A DNA stretch of 64,000 nucleotides from Flavobacteriaceae bacterium PS02337. Its GTDB lineage: Bacteria > Bacteroidota > Bacteroidia > Flavobacteriales > Flavobacteriaceae. Position 1 is the first letter of the stretch. Every line of letters starts with the position of its first letter. The position numbers and the translations under genes were made by a program. The stretch lies in the NCBI GenBank assembly GCA_029959285.1, contig JASCOE010000001.1:434001-498000 (forward strand). The letters run 5' to 3'. The notes under the pieces are model-generated. The model searched no databases and was not told the origin of the DNA. It saw nothing but the letters and a program-made list of their open reading frames with translations. Shown piece by piece: positions 16,879-24,774 of this stretch.

Positions 16879-16994
16879 TCCAGCTTTAGCTGGATGAAAA
16901 ATGTAATTGCGAACAAAAGGGCTTTAGCCAAATTTATATGTTTGGCTAAAGCCCTTTAAAATTAAAATCTTAATCCCCTAGCTGAAGCTAGGGG
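16879..16994. repeat. Array of three REP-like hairpins
   Basis: Three perfect hairpins in 116 bases: TCCAGCT/AGCTGGA (16879-16894, 2-base loop), a 17-bp stem AAAGGGCTTTAGCCAAA with its complement (16916-16957, 8-base loop), and CCCCTAGCT/AGCTAGGGG (16975-16994, 2-base loop). All share a GCT...AGC core. They fill most of the 300-base gap between the disulfide reductase and the TonB receptor, and are of the kind moved by RAYT enzymes. Confidence 0.8.
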
Positions 16995-17051
16995 CTATTC
17001 AAACAAGATTTACCAAACCCTAAAACTTTTAAAAACCTGTAGAGTTAAAAA

Positions 17052-17957
17052 TTAAACATCCTCGTCAATAAGTTCTTTGTTTATTACCGCCCCTGCGAAA
17101 GAACCTGAAGAAACCGCAATTGCTACAGATCGCATTTGTGTTGTGCAATCTCCACTTGCGTAAGCGCCAACAATATTTGTCTTTTGCATCGCATCGACTT
17201 TTAATAAACCTTGTTCATTTATTTCGCAACCTAAATCTACTGGTAACGGGCAATGCTGTTCGAAAGGCGGTCTTGCATAAATGGCTTTTACATCAATTTT
17301 TTCTTTGTTTTTGAAAATGATATTTTGAATATAGCCTTCTTTATGGTCAAAAGAATCAATTTCTTCTTCAAAAATTGAAATGCCTTTTTTCTCTAAAACC
17401 TGAGTTTGTTCAAAACTCAATTCTGATTTTCCGTTGGTACACAATCTGAGATCTTTAGTCCAATTTGAAATCAGTTTTGCATATTCAAATCCCATTTCTC
17501 CATTGGCAATAATAGCCGTTTTTTCATTTTTAACTTCATAACCATGACAATACGGACAATGCAAAACCGAAATTCCCCAACAATCTGCAAAACCTTTAAT
17601 TTCTGGAATCAAATCTCTAACGCCTGTTGCGAACAATACTTTTCTTGATGTAAAAATTTCTCCAGATTCGGTTGTGATTTCAAAACCAGATTCGGTTTTA
17701 AGTGCTTTTACAGCAAGTCCGTTATAAAATTGAATTGTTTTATAAATAGCTACTTGGAGTTTGGCTTTCGCCGAAATAATTGCCGGCTTCTCCCCGTCTT
17801 GCGTGATAAAATTATGAGAATGCGGCGTTTGTCTGTTACAAGGCAAACCGCTGTCAATAACCAAAACCTGACGCAAAGAACGCCCCAAACTCATGGCAGC
17901 AGACAAACCGCTGTAGCTTCCGCCAATGATAATCACTTCAAAATTTTTCTGTTCCAT
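17052..17957 (-). CDS. Thioredoxin-reductase-like FAD/NAD(P) disulfide oxidoreductase
   Basis: A 301-residue flavoprotein with an N-terminal FAD-binding motif (IIIGGSYSGLSAAMSLGRSL, residues 9-28), a redox pair Cys134-Pro-Tyr-Cys137 in HCPYCHGYE, and the C-terminal FAD motif GAYASGDCTT. The overall plan is that of class II thioredoxin reductases. However, the second nucleotide-binding motif is degenerate (ANGEMGFEYAK in place of GGGDSA), so NADPH use is uncertain. It is 3 bases from the MerC-like gene and upstream of a thioredoxin-like gene, which suggests a redox role in the same metal-linked operon. Confidence 0.87.
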   Translation of the reverse strand: MEQKNFEVIIIGGSYSGLSAAMSLGRSLRQVLVIDSGLPCNRQTPHSHNFITQDGEKPAIISAKAKLQVAIYKTIQFYNGLAVKALKTESGFEITTESGEIFTSRKVLFATGVRDLIPEIKGFADCWGISVLHCPYCHGYEVKNEKTAIIANGEMGFEYAKLISNWTKDLRLCTNGKSELSFEQTQVLEKKGISIFEEEIDSFDHKEGYIQNIIFKNKEKIDVKAIYARPPFEQHCPLPVDLGCEINEQGLLKVDAMQKTNIVGAYASGDCTTQMRSVAIAVSSGSFAGAVINKELIDEDV

Positions 17958-17960
17958 ATC

Positions 17961-18314
17961 TTAATGATTTTGTTTTTTATGTAATTTGTAATTGATTAAA
18001 TGTCCGATAATCATTCCGATACCTCCGAAGTAAATCAAATCTAAATGAATATCGAATAGAATTTCACTTAAAACACTCATCCAAATCAGCGCCATCGAAA
18101 CAATCAAAATTGAAGAGACCAAAAGAGATGATTTTTTTATAATTTTGAGAATCGCAAATAAACCAATTGAAGCAAAAAGCAAATCTATAATCGGATTATG
18201 GCTTAATCCTAAAGGGAGGATCGTTAAAAGTGGAAAAATCAAACAATGAACCAGACAAATGGTTGCGCTTGAAATTCCTAAAATATCGTAAAAGGATGTG
18301 GTTATTTTCTTCAT
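17961..18314 (-). CDS. MerC-domain membrane protein
   Basis: A 117-residue protein with four predicted transmembrane helices. Residues 10-30 (DILGISSATICLVHCLIFPLL) carry a Cys-x4-Cys pair of the MerC type, first described in mercury transport. No mer genes surround it, so mercury resistance is unlikely. A role with another soft metal such as zinc is plausible given the divergent Fur-family gene. It heads the minus-strand operon, with a perfect -7 element TATATTTG (minus strand) at 18347-18354. Confidence 0.85.
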   Translation of the reverse strand: MKKITTSFYDILGISSATICLVHCLIFPLLTILPLGLSHNPIIDLLFASIGLFAILKIIKKSSLLVSSILIVSMALIWMSVLSEILFDIHLDLIYFGGIGMIIGHLINYKLHKKQNH

Positions 18315-18333
18315 TTCGTGTACATTTGCTTAA

Positions 18334-18384
18334 TGCAATTTAGTTGCAAATATAAACAATTTTATCAATTGCAACATTGTTGCG
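18334..18384. promoter_or_regulatory. merC/fur divergent promoter with two candidate Fur-family operators
   Basis: TGCAA-TTTAG-TTGCA (18334-18348) overlaps the merC -7 element (minus-strand TATATTTG, plus-strand CAAATATA at 18347-18354). GCAAC-ATT-GTTGC (18371-18383) lies 36 bases away and 23 bases before the Fur-family ATG. Both share GCAA(C/T)...(A/G)TTGC half-sites, as expected for self-regulation and merC control by a Fur-family dimer. Confidence 0.5.
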
Positions 18385-18406
18385 TTTAATTTTAGTGCTT
18401 TAAAAT

Positions 18407-18799
18407 ATGAAGACTACACGTAATACCGCAGCAAAAACAGCTGTTTTAGAAGTACTTGAGAAATCTAAGACCGCTCTTTCTCATACAGAAATTCAAAAAC
18501 AATTGAACGATTTATGTGATCGCGTTACCATTTACAGAATTTTAGATCGATTAATAAATGAAGATATTGTGCATAAAGTTTCAAATTTAGACGGAACTGT
18601 AAAGTATGCAAAATGCAATCATTCGCATCAGCGCGTTCACATTCACAACCATGCTCATTTCAGTTGCGAAAATTGTCATGAAATCACTTGTTTAGAAAAT
18701 GTAAAACCAAGTTATATTATGCCGCATAATTATAAAGTAAACGAGATTAATTTTACTTTGTCTGGATTATGTCCGAATTGTTTAAATTCTAACATTTAA
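18407..18799 (+). CDS. Fur-family transcriptional regulator
   Basis: A 130-residue repressor of the Fur/Zur superfamily. A winged helix covers about residues 5-70 (the recognition region includes DRVTIYRILDRLINEDIV). A His-rich segment HSHQRVHIHNHAHFSCENC follows, and two Cys pairs (Cys87/90 and Cys122/125) form the structural zinc site. Fe, Zn or peroxide sensing cannot be decided from sequence; the His-rich region and the MerC neighbour lean toward zinc (Zur-like). It is divergent from the merC operon with palindromes between them, and upstream of the Nramp gene. Confidence 0.9.
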   Translation: MKTTRNTAAKTAVLEVLEKSKTALSHTEIQKQLNDLCDRVTIYRILDRLINEDIVHKVSNLDGTVKYAKCNHSHQRVHIHNHAHFSCENCHEITCLENVKPSYIMPHNYKVNEINFTLSGLCPNCLNSNI

Positions 18800-18800
18800 C

Positions 18801-18818
18801 TTTTAGACTAGTCTAAAA
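18801..18818 (+). promoter_or_regulatory. Perfect 18-bp palindrome, candidate DtxR/MntR operator before Nramp
   Basis: TTTTAGACTAGTCTAAAA is an exact palindrome just upstream of a promoter (TTG at 18822-18824, then a perfect -7 TATATTTG at 18847-18854, 22 bases apart). A DtxR-family gene lies directly downstream of the Nramp gene, and a near-copy of the site overlaps the TonB receptor promoter at 16759-16774. Confidence 0.68.
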
Positions 18819-18873
18819 ATATTGTTTCGCGAATATAATTTTTCTCTATATTTGTGAAAACAATACTTTTACA

Positions 18874-20742
18874 ATGACTAAATCTTTAGAAGAAGTCCAC
18901 GAATCGGTTTCTACCGAAAACAAAAAAAAAGGTTTTAGAAAAATTTTAGCGTTCTTAGGTCCCGCATATCTTGTCAGCGTTGGATATATGGATCCAGGAA
19001 ACTGGGCAACAGATATTGCCGGCGGAAGCCAATTTGGTTACACTTTGGTTTGGGTTTTATTGATGAGTAACTTAATGGCTTTGCTTTTGCAAAGTTTAAG
19101 CGCTCGCCTCGGAATTGTAACACAACGTGATCTTGCGCAAGCTTCGAGAGAAACGTACTCTAAATACATCAACTACATTTTATATTTTTTAGCTGAAGTT
19201 GCAATTGCGGCCTGCGATCTAGCAGAAGTTCTCGGAATGGCAATTGGAATTAATCTTCTTTTCGGAGTTCCGTTACTGGAAGCTGTCTTAATTACCGTTT
19301 TAGACACCTTTTTACTCCTTTTCCTGATCAATAAAGGAATTCGTAAGATGGAAGCCTTCATTATTGCTTTAGTTGCTATTATTGGCTTTTCTTTCATTTT
19401 TGAAATGATTTTTGCCGAACCAGAAATGGGTAAAGTTCTAGCGGGACTTATTCCTTCAATTCCAAACTCGGCTGCACTTTATATTGCAATCGGAATTATT
19501 GGAGCAACTGTCATGCCGCACAATTTGTATTTACATTCCTCTTTAGTGCAAACCAGAAAATTCGATAGAACTCCAGCTGGGATCAAACAAGCTTTAAAAT
19601 ACAATTTAATCGATTCTACAATTGCTTTAAATCTTGCTTTCTTCGTAAATGCAGCAATTTTGATTCTTGCCGCTGCGACTTTCCATAAAAATGGAATGTT
19701 TGAAGTTGCAGAGATTCAAGATGCGCATCAATTTCTTGAGCCGCTTTTAGGAACAAAATGGGCGCCAATTTTATTTGCCGTTGCCTTAATTGCCGCGGGA
19801 CAAAGTTCAACTGTAACAGGAACTTTAGCTGGGCAAATTGTAATGGAAGGATATCTTCATTTTAGAATTCAACCTTGGGTTCGTAGAATTATAACGCGTT
19901 TAATTGCCATTATTCCTGCCGTAATTGTTATTTCTATTTATGGTGAGAGCGTAACGGGAAAACTATTAATCCTGAGTCAAGTTATTTTGAGTTTACAATT
20001 GGGCTTTGCGATTATCCCGTTAATTCACTTTGTGAGCGATAAATCAAAAATGAACGGATTTCATATTTCCAGAACCACTCAAGTTGTTTCTTGGATTATT
20101 GCTTCAATTATTGTTTCGCTAAATGCAAAATTGGTTTATGATGAAATCTCTTCTTGGCTTCAAAATTCAGACGAGCCCATTATACTTTGGCTTACTGTCG
20201 TTCCATTAGCTTTTGGGTTTTTAGGTTTACTGTTATATATTGTTTTGAAACCTTTTATAGCTAAAGTCAAATCAAAAACCTTAAATCATTCGCCTCACAA
20301 TTTAAACCTTCATTTTTCTCAAAAGAAAACTCAAGAAGTAAAAAACATTGCCATTTCTGTTGATTTTTCTAATGCAGATGAAGCTGCGCTTAACCATGCC
20401 TTCGAATTGGGCGGAATGGATGCTAAATATACCCTTATTCATATTGTTGAAACCGTTGGCGCATTAATGTATGGCGTTCATGTTCACGATCACGAAACTA
20501 CAATTGACGAAAAACTGCTTTTAGAATACAAGGAAATGCTTTCGGAACGAGGTTTCAATATCGAAACAGAGCTCGGTTTCGGAAAACCAAATAAAATAAT
20601 TCCAGAAATCATTAACACTGGTTCTTTCGACATTCTTGTTATGGGAACCCATGGCCATACTGGTTTAAAAGATATTCTTTTTGGTACAACCGTAGATAAA
20701 TTGAGACATAAAATTTCAATACCTTTGTTGATTGTTAAATAA
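18874..20742 (+). CDS. mntH: Nramp divalent metal transporter fused to a universal stress protein domain
   Basis: Proton-coupled importer of Mn2+ and Fe2+ in the inner membrane. Residues about 20-460 are the Nramp core, with DPGNW at 40-44 and MPHN at 214-217, the two metal-binding motifs. Residues about 485-622 are a UspA domain with the nucleotide-binding pattern GTHGHTGLKDILFGTTVDK near the end. Plain MntH proteins are about 410-450 residues, so the Usp domain is a real fusion that may sense ATP or stress. Its gene has a palindrome at the promoter and a DtxR regulator downstream, supporting manganese/iron-responsive control. Confidence 0.94.
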   Translation: MTKSLEEVHESVSTENKKKGFRKILAFLGPAYLVSVGYMDPGNWATDIAGGSQFGYTLVWVLLMSNLMALLLQSLSARLGIVTQRDLAQASRETYSKYINYILYFLAEVAIAACDLAEVLGMAIGINLLFGVPLLEAVLITVLDTFLLLFLINKGIRKMEAFIIALVAIIGFSFIFEMIFAEPEMGKVLAGLIPSIPNSAALYIAIGIIGATVMPHNLYLHSSLVQTRKFDRTPAGIKQALKYNLIDSTIALNLAFFVNAAILILAAATFHKNGMFEVAEIQDAHQFLEPLLGTKWAPILFAVALIAAGQSSTVTGTLAGQIVMEGYLHFRIQPWVRRIITRLIAIIPAVIVISIYGESVTGKLLILSQVILSLQLGFAIIPLIHFVSDKSKMNGFHISRTTQVVSWIIASIIVSLNAKLVYDEISSWLQNSDEPIILWLTVVPLAFGFLGLLLYIVLKPFIAKVKSKTLNHSPHNLNLHFSQKKTQEVKNIAISVDFSNADEAALNHAFELGGMDAKYTLIHIVETVGALMYGVHVHDHETTIDEKLLLEYKEMLSERGFNIETELGFGKPNKIIPEIINTGSFDILVMGTHGHTGLKDILFGTTVDKLRHKISIPLLIVK

Positions 20743-20847
20743 AAAGGTGCTGAGATGCTAAGCTACTAAGATTCTAAGGTTTTTTATAAAGCCTAAAAAG
20801 AAAAACTTAGAACCTTAGTAGCTTAGAACCTTAGTAGCTTAAAAAAA
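20743..20847. repeat. Palindromic word-repeat spacer (CTAAG type)
   Basis: Fills the whole gap between the Nramp stop and the DtxR start. Left arm words CTAAG/CTACTAAG/TTCTAAG (20757-20785) pair with CTTAGTAGCTTA at 20814-20825 and again at 20830-20841; TAAGCTACTAAG (20759-20770) is an exact complement of both. The right arm ends 6 bases before the DtxR ATG. Confidence 0.75.
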
Positions 20848-21501
20848 ATGACCTTTTCAGAAGAAAATTATCTAAAATCGATATATCACCTAACTGCTGC
20901 TTTAGAAACTGAAGTCAGCACAAATGCTATTGCGGAAATTATGGAAACGAAAGCTTCCTCTGTAACCGATATGCTTAAAAAGCTGGCAGATAAAGATTTA
21001 GTTAATTATAAAAAATACCAAGGCGTTTCTTTAACCGAAAATGGGAAATTGGCAGCCAAAATGATTGTTAGAAAACATCGTTTGTGGGAAGTTTTTTTGG
21101 TTGAAAAACTAAATTTTAGCTGGGATGAAGTTCACGATATTGCGGAACAATTGGAACACATCAAATCAGAACAATTGATTAACCGTTTGGACGATTTTCT
21201 GGGAAATCCTACTGAAGATCCGCACGGCGACCCAATTCCAGATGCGAATGGAAGAATTATTAAGATTGAAAAACACCTTTTATCTGAATTGGAAGAGAAC
21301 CAAACTGGAGTTTGTGTCGGTGTAAAAGATACTTCATCAGAATTCTTGAAATATCTAGACAAACAAGGAATTGCTTTAGGTTCAAAAATCGAATTTATCT
21401 CTAAAGAATCTTTCGATTTATCAGTAAAAATCAAAGTGAATGAAAGAGAATTGTCTATTTCGAATAAAATTGCTTCTAATTTGTTTGTGAAGTTGGTTTA
21501 G
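20848..21501 (+). CDS. DtxR/MntR-family metal-dependent regulator
   Basis: A 217-residue iron- or manganese-responsive repressor. Residues 1-70 are the winged helix (SENYLKSIYHLTAAL, TKASSVTDMLKKLADKDLV), 71-140 the metal-binding and dimerisation domain with HRLWEVFLVEKL, HDIAEQLEH and DPHGDPIP, and 145-217 a FeoA-like SH3 domain. It follows the Nramp gene on the same strand, separated only by a palindromic spacer. The palindromes at 18801-18818 and 16759-16774 are its best candidate operators. Mn versus Fe specificity is not clear from sequence. Confidence 0.92.
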   Translation: MTFSEENYLKSIYHLTAALETEVSTNAIAEIMETKASSVTDMLKKLADKDLVNYKKYQGVSLTENGKLAAKMIVRKHRLWEVFLVEKLNFSWDEVHDIAEQLEHIKSEQLINRLDDFLGNPTEDPHGDPIPDANGRIIKIEKHLLSELEENQTGVCVGVKDTSSEFLKYLDKQGIALGSKIEFISKESFDLSVKIKVNERELSISNKIASNLFVKLV

Positions 21502-21531
21502 TGAAGATTTTATTTTTTAAAACTCCTTAAT

Positions 21532-22230
21532 TTATCTTCCAGCTTCAACCCAAGGAATATTAAATAACCCTTTAAATACATAAATCGTTACATTCCCACC
21601 TACTTGCAATTCATTGTAGACATCTTTATCTATTGTCAATTTTATTTTTTCTGATTTTTTTTCTACTGATACAAATTCGATATCATATGATTTGATTCCT
21701 GTACTTTGAATACGTTTATGAATTACTGTTGAAGTAAAAATTTGAGGCTCTGATTTGTCAAAAACACAATTAAAACCTATAATTATACCAAAAGAATATA
21801 TGAATGAAAAAAGTAAAACTCTAAGTGTAGTTCTATATCTATTCTCAATTTCTAAATACGATCTATCACCAATAAAAAACATTCCTGAAAAAAGAATTGT
21901 TACTATAGCAACAAGAAACCACACATTAGAATAATCCGTTAGATTAAAATCAGAATACATCCTAAATGCAAAAACCACAGCAGGGAAAAAAACTGGAAGT
22001 GCATTCGGATTAGAACTATTTCTTTTTGCTTCTATTTTAATGACTCCATTTGATAGTCTTACAAGTAATATTCCAATAATTGGAATTAAAAGACTTGCTA
22101 TTAACATATAATTGTAATAGCCAGGAAATTTAAGAATCCAAATTACAATTAATACACTTATGTAATTTATGATTTTGGTAATTATACGTGCTTTTGTAAA
22201 AAATTTACTTTTTAAATCAACTAAATTCAT
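21532..22230 (-). CDS. Unknown membrane protein, short paralogue
   Basis: A 232-residue protein I do not recognise. The start is set at the ATG at 22228-22230 (MNLVDLKSKFF); the longer frame would overlap the upstream gene by over 100 bases. Six or so hydrophobic helices are followed by a soluble C-terminal end of about 65 residues. It is clearly paralogous to the C-terminal two thirds of the upstream gene: shared NCxFDKSEPxxF, DYSNxW, YNxLQVGxxVxxYxFKGxxxIPWV. The gap to the upstream gene is 7 bases, so they are one transcript and arose by tandem duplication. Confidence 0.75.
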   Translation of the reverse strand: MNLVDLKSKFFTKARIITKIINYISVLIVIWILKFPGYYNYMLIASLLIPIIGILLVRLSNGVIKIEAKRNSSNPNALPVFFPAVVFAFRMYSDFNLTDYSNVWFLVAIVTILFSGMFFIGDRSYLEIENRYRTTLRVLLFSFIYSFGIIIGFNCVFDKSEPQIFTSTVIHKRIQSTGIKSYDIEFVSVEKKSEKIKLTIDKDVYNELQVGGNVTIYVFKGLFNIPWVEAGR

Positions 22231-22237
22231 CTTAACA

Positions 22238-23479
22238 TTACCTTTTATAATCAACAACAATCCAAGGAATATCCAATCTCCCCTTAAAGCGATACACAGA
22301 AACTTTGTCACCAACTTGGAGGTTATTGTATAAATCAGAGTTAACTGAAACTTTTTCAACTTCAATTTTATTTCCCCAAGGAGATAATTTCAGATCGTAT
22401 GAAGTACTTTTACGTCCACCACTTATTGTCTTTTCAAGAACTTGTGATCCAAACATTTCAGGTTCTGATTTATCGAATGCACAATTAGTTGTTACAACAG
22501 CTCCGTATCCGTAAGCAAAAATAAAAACCGCAATACTTAAAATTGTAAAATATTCTTTTCCTTTTTGAAAAGATAATTCTTTATTGCCAATGATTAATAT
22601 TGCTGTCAAAACTACAGCAATTAGAATCGAAGGAAGCCATATATTGGAATAGTCATCAATCGAAAAATCTAAAATTGCACGTAAAGCCAATACAATTCCT
22701 GGAATTATTATAGCACCAATAGCAGATGGATATGCGCTTCCTTTTTCAGCATCAATTCTTATTAATCCCTTCCAGAATTTTATTACTGAAATAGTGATTA
22801 ATGGCAAAGCAATACATGCTATCAATTCATACTTGTAAGGCTTAGGAAAAAAGAACATCCAAACGGCTAAAACAATACCTGCTCCGTTTAATATATTCGC
22901 TGTTAAACGTGCGTTCTTTAATTTACCTTGCCTTTCTTCAATAGATAATCCAAAATCATTGTTTTTCAAAATCTCTTTCTCTTCATTTTGATACTTTTCT
23001 TGAGCCTCTTGATTTTTTTTCAAATCAAGATTTTCAATACTTGAAGTCAATTGGAATTTTAAATCATCTATATTTTCTATTAAATTACTAATTGTAATAT
23101 CCTTTTTGTTATAAGATTCTTTCGAAAGAACACCTATATACTTTACTACAGATCGTGGTATTACAACATCATTAAAGCCTTTAATTTCTTCAAATTTTAA
23201 TTCTCGTTTACCCAATAAACTAATTGAAATTATCGATTCACCTGTAATAATTATTTTTCTTTTCTTAGTAGATAATATTGCCATTATCATAAAAGCAATC
23301 ATTACAATAAACAGCATTGGCAGCCACAAACCCGGCATAGATGCATGCATTTGTTCAGTAATTGCATTAAAAGGAGGAAGTATAAGAGCAATTGTCAATC
23401 CACCATAAAGCACCATCACAAGTGATGTTAAAATATAAATTAATATTCTTAATCCTTTTCTGACTCTGTATTCTTTCAT
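22238..23479 (-). CDS. Unknown membrane protein, long paralogue
   Basis: A 413-residue protein of unknown function. Two N-terminal transmembrane helices (about 10-32 and 48-68) precede a soluble beta/coiled region with EEIKGFNDVVIPR and an acidic coiled-coil-like stretch (about 130-190). Further helices follow from about 190 to 330, then a soluble end. From about residue 190 it matches the shorter paralogue downstream. The N-terminal region resembles PH-like domains placed after two helices in other Bacteroidota proteins, but no motif settles it. Confidence 0.75.
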   Translation of the reverse strand: MKEYRVRKGLRILIYILTSLVMVLYGGLTIALILPPFNAITEQMHASMPGLWLPMLFIVMIAFMIMAILSTKKRKIIITGESIISISLLGKRELKFEEIKGFNDVVIPRSVVKYIGVLSKESYNKKDITISNLIENIDDLKFQLTSSIENLDLKKNQEAQEKYQNEEKEILKNNDFGLSIEERQGKLKNARLTANILNGAGIVLAVWMFFFPKPYKYELIACIALPLITISVIKFWKGLIRIDAEKGSAYPSAIGAIIIPGIVLALRAILDFSIDDYSNIWLPSILIAVVLTAILIIGNKELSFQKGKEYFTILSIAVFIFAYGYGAVVTTNCAFDKSEPEMFGSQVLEKTISGGRKSTSYDLKLSPWGNKIEVEKVSVNSDLYNNLQVGDKVSVYRFKGRLDIPWIVVDYKR

Positions 23480-23573
23480 TTTAAAAACACTTTAAATTTT
23501 TGCAAAAATATTGCTGTTTAAAATGCTTAAATGCCTGTAACCGATTTAATACTATTAAAAAAAGACAAAAAAG

Positions 23574-23604
23574 AACCCGTAAAACTATTTTAGAATTACG
23601 GGTT
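23574..23604 (-). terminator. Intrinsic terminator after the 23639-24160 gene
   Basis: AACCCGTAA (23574-23582) pairs with TTACGGGTT (23596-23604). On the minus strand the hairpin is followed by a long T-rich run, matching termination of the upstream secreted-protein gene. Confidence 0.75.
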
Positions 23605-23638
23605 GAAATTTTATTTGACTAAAAAGATTATTTTTTAT

Positions 23639-24160
23639 TTAGTCTTTTATGCTATAAAGTATCTTTTGAAAATCTCCTTTAAACTTGTCTTTATTTTCCT
23701 TTGAAGACCAAGAGAAAACTTTATAAAATGCTTTCGGAGTTTCTGCGATTCCAATTAAATAATAAATTTCCATATTGGCTTCTTTATCAAAAAGAACAAC
23801 ATCTGTTTCTAGAAAATTAGTTTCATTGATTTTTTTTGAAACTGTAGAACTCATCGATTTTTTCTCTTCTTCTTTTAGAAAATCTTTCATAAAGTCGTCA
23901 TTAAACTCATTTATAGAATTATAATTTAATTCAACCAAACGTAAATCTTCTTTTAAATCATAAATAATGAATCCATAAACCTCTTTTACTTCGCTTTTAT
24001 ATTCAATTGCAGAGTCTCCATTTAGTCCGACAGTTTTATTCATATAATCTGGAAGACTTACATTAAAAGTATGACCGGCTTTGAATTCTTTCATTTTTGT
24101 TTGAGCAGAAATCGTTGCTGTAGTTAAAGCGATTATAAAAAGAGTAATTATTTTATTCAT
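23639..24160 (-). CDS. Secreted protein of unknown function
   Basis: A 173-residue protein with a signal peptide (MNKIITLFIIALTTATISAQ) and a beta-alpha domain that starts FKAGHTFNVSLPDYM and ends FKGDFQKILYSIKD. This pattern is like small PsbP/DUF-type periplasmic proteins in which an N-terminal sheet precedes a final helix, but I do not recognise the family. It is 32 bases downstream of the 24193-24591 gene, so co-transcription is likely, and it is followed by a terminator. Confidence 0.75.
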   Translation of the reverse strand: MNKIITLFIIALTTATISAQTKMKEFKAGHTFNVSLPDYMNKTVGLNGDSAIEYKSEVKEVYGFIIYDLKEDLRLVELNYNSINEFNDDFMKDFLKEEEKKSMSSTVSKKINETNFLETDVVLFDKEANMEIYYLIGIAETPKAFYKVFSWSSKENKDKFKGDFQKILYSIKD

Positions 24161-24192
24161 ATAAGTTTCATTATTAATGGTTAAATCTTTAT

Positions 24193-24591
24193 TTATACAA
24201 TTCCCTTCTCAATCATTTCTAACATTACTGGAGAAGCATTTTTAAAAGTTGGCGGTTGTTCTATAATACTTCCCGCGTTCTTTTTATTTACTTTGAAAGT
24301 AAGATCATTTTCTGTTGTAAAAAGCAAAGCCGTCAAAAACGGATTTTTAATATAAGTTCCTAAAACTAATAAAGCTTCCTCTAAAGTATGAATACTTTCA
24401 ATTTCTTCAGTTTTATAACGCGTTGTTAGTGAAATCGAAAACGTATTGTCTTCATTCAAAACTAGTCTGAAATAGATATTTTTAATTTCTGTATCGCCCA
24501 TCGTTTTGGCCAAAGTTAGTTTTGCGAAAGTTCCTGCTTGAATACTTTCTTTAACTCGTTCACAAAAAAGGGCAAATATTGGTTCGTACAT
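24193..24591 (-). CDS. Conserved hypothetical cytoplasmic protein
   Basis: A 132-residue soluble protein with no signal peptide or membrane helix. It has alternating sheet and helix (TKLTLAKT-like start, IYFRLVLNEDNTFSISLTTRY, LLFTTENDLTFKVNKK) and ends PVMLEMIEKGIV. I do not recognise it. The start ATG (24589-24591) lies directly after the word-repeat spacer at 24592-24774, and the next gene follows after 32 bases. Confidence 0.68.
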   Translation of the reverse strand: MYEPIFALFCERVKESIQAGTFAKLTLAKTMGDTEIKNIYFRLVLNEDNTFSISLTTRYKTEEIESIHTLEEALLVLGTYIKNPFLTALLFTTENDLTFKVNKKNAGSIIEQPPTFKNASPVMLEMIEKGIV

Positions 24592-24774
24592 TTTTTTTTA
24601 AGATTCTAAGTTGCTGAGATACTAAGGTTCTAAGTTTTTAAAACCTTTGTCTATAATATTTAACCGCAAAGGTCGCAAAGATTTACGCAATGTTCGCTAA
24701 GATTTTTATTTTCTTTGTGTGCTTTGCGTAATCCCTTGCTCCCGATAGCTATCGGGATTGCGGTTAAAAAAAAA
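24592..24774. repeat. Composite palindromic spacer (CTAAG words, CGCAAAG words, GATAGCTATC core)
   Basis: Fills the gap between the enoyl-CoA hydratase stop and the next start. From 24600 it shows CTAAG words. TTTAACCGCAA near 24658 pairs with TTGCGGTTAAA near 24758; inside lie CGCAAAGGTCGCAAAG words and their complement GCTTTGCG (24721-24728). At the inner right is the perfect 18-bp palindrome TCCCGATAGCTATCGGGA (24740-24757). The CGCAAAG part reappears at 56870-56900. Confidence 0.72.

Noticed and set aside
17961-18314. Mercury resistance operon
   Set aside because: Only a MerC-like protein is present; no merA, merP, merT or merR.
22231-22365. N-terminal extension of the short paralogue
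   Set aside because: Overlaps the upstream coding region by over 100 bases; the ATG at 22230 leaves a 7-base gap and matches the paralogue.
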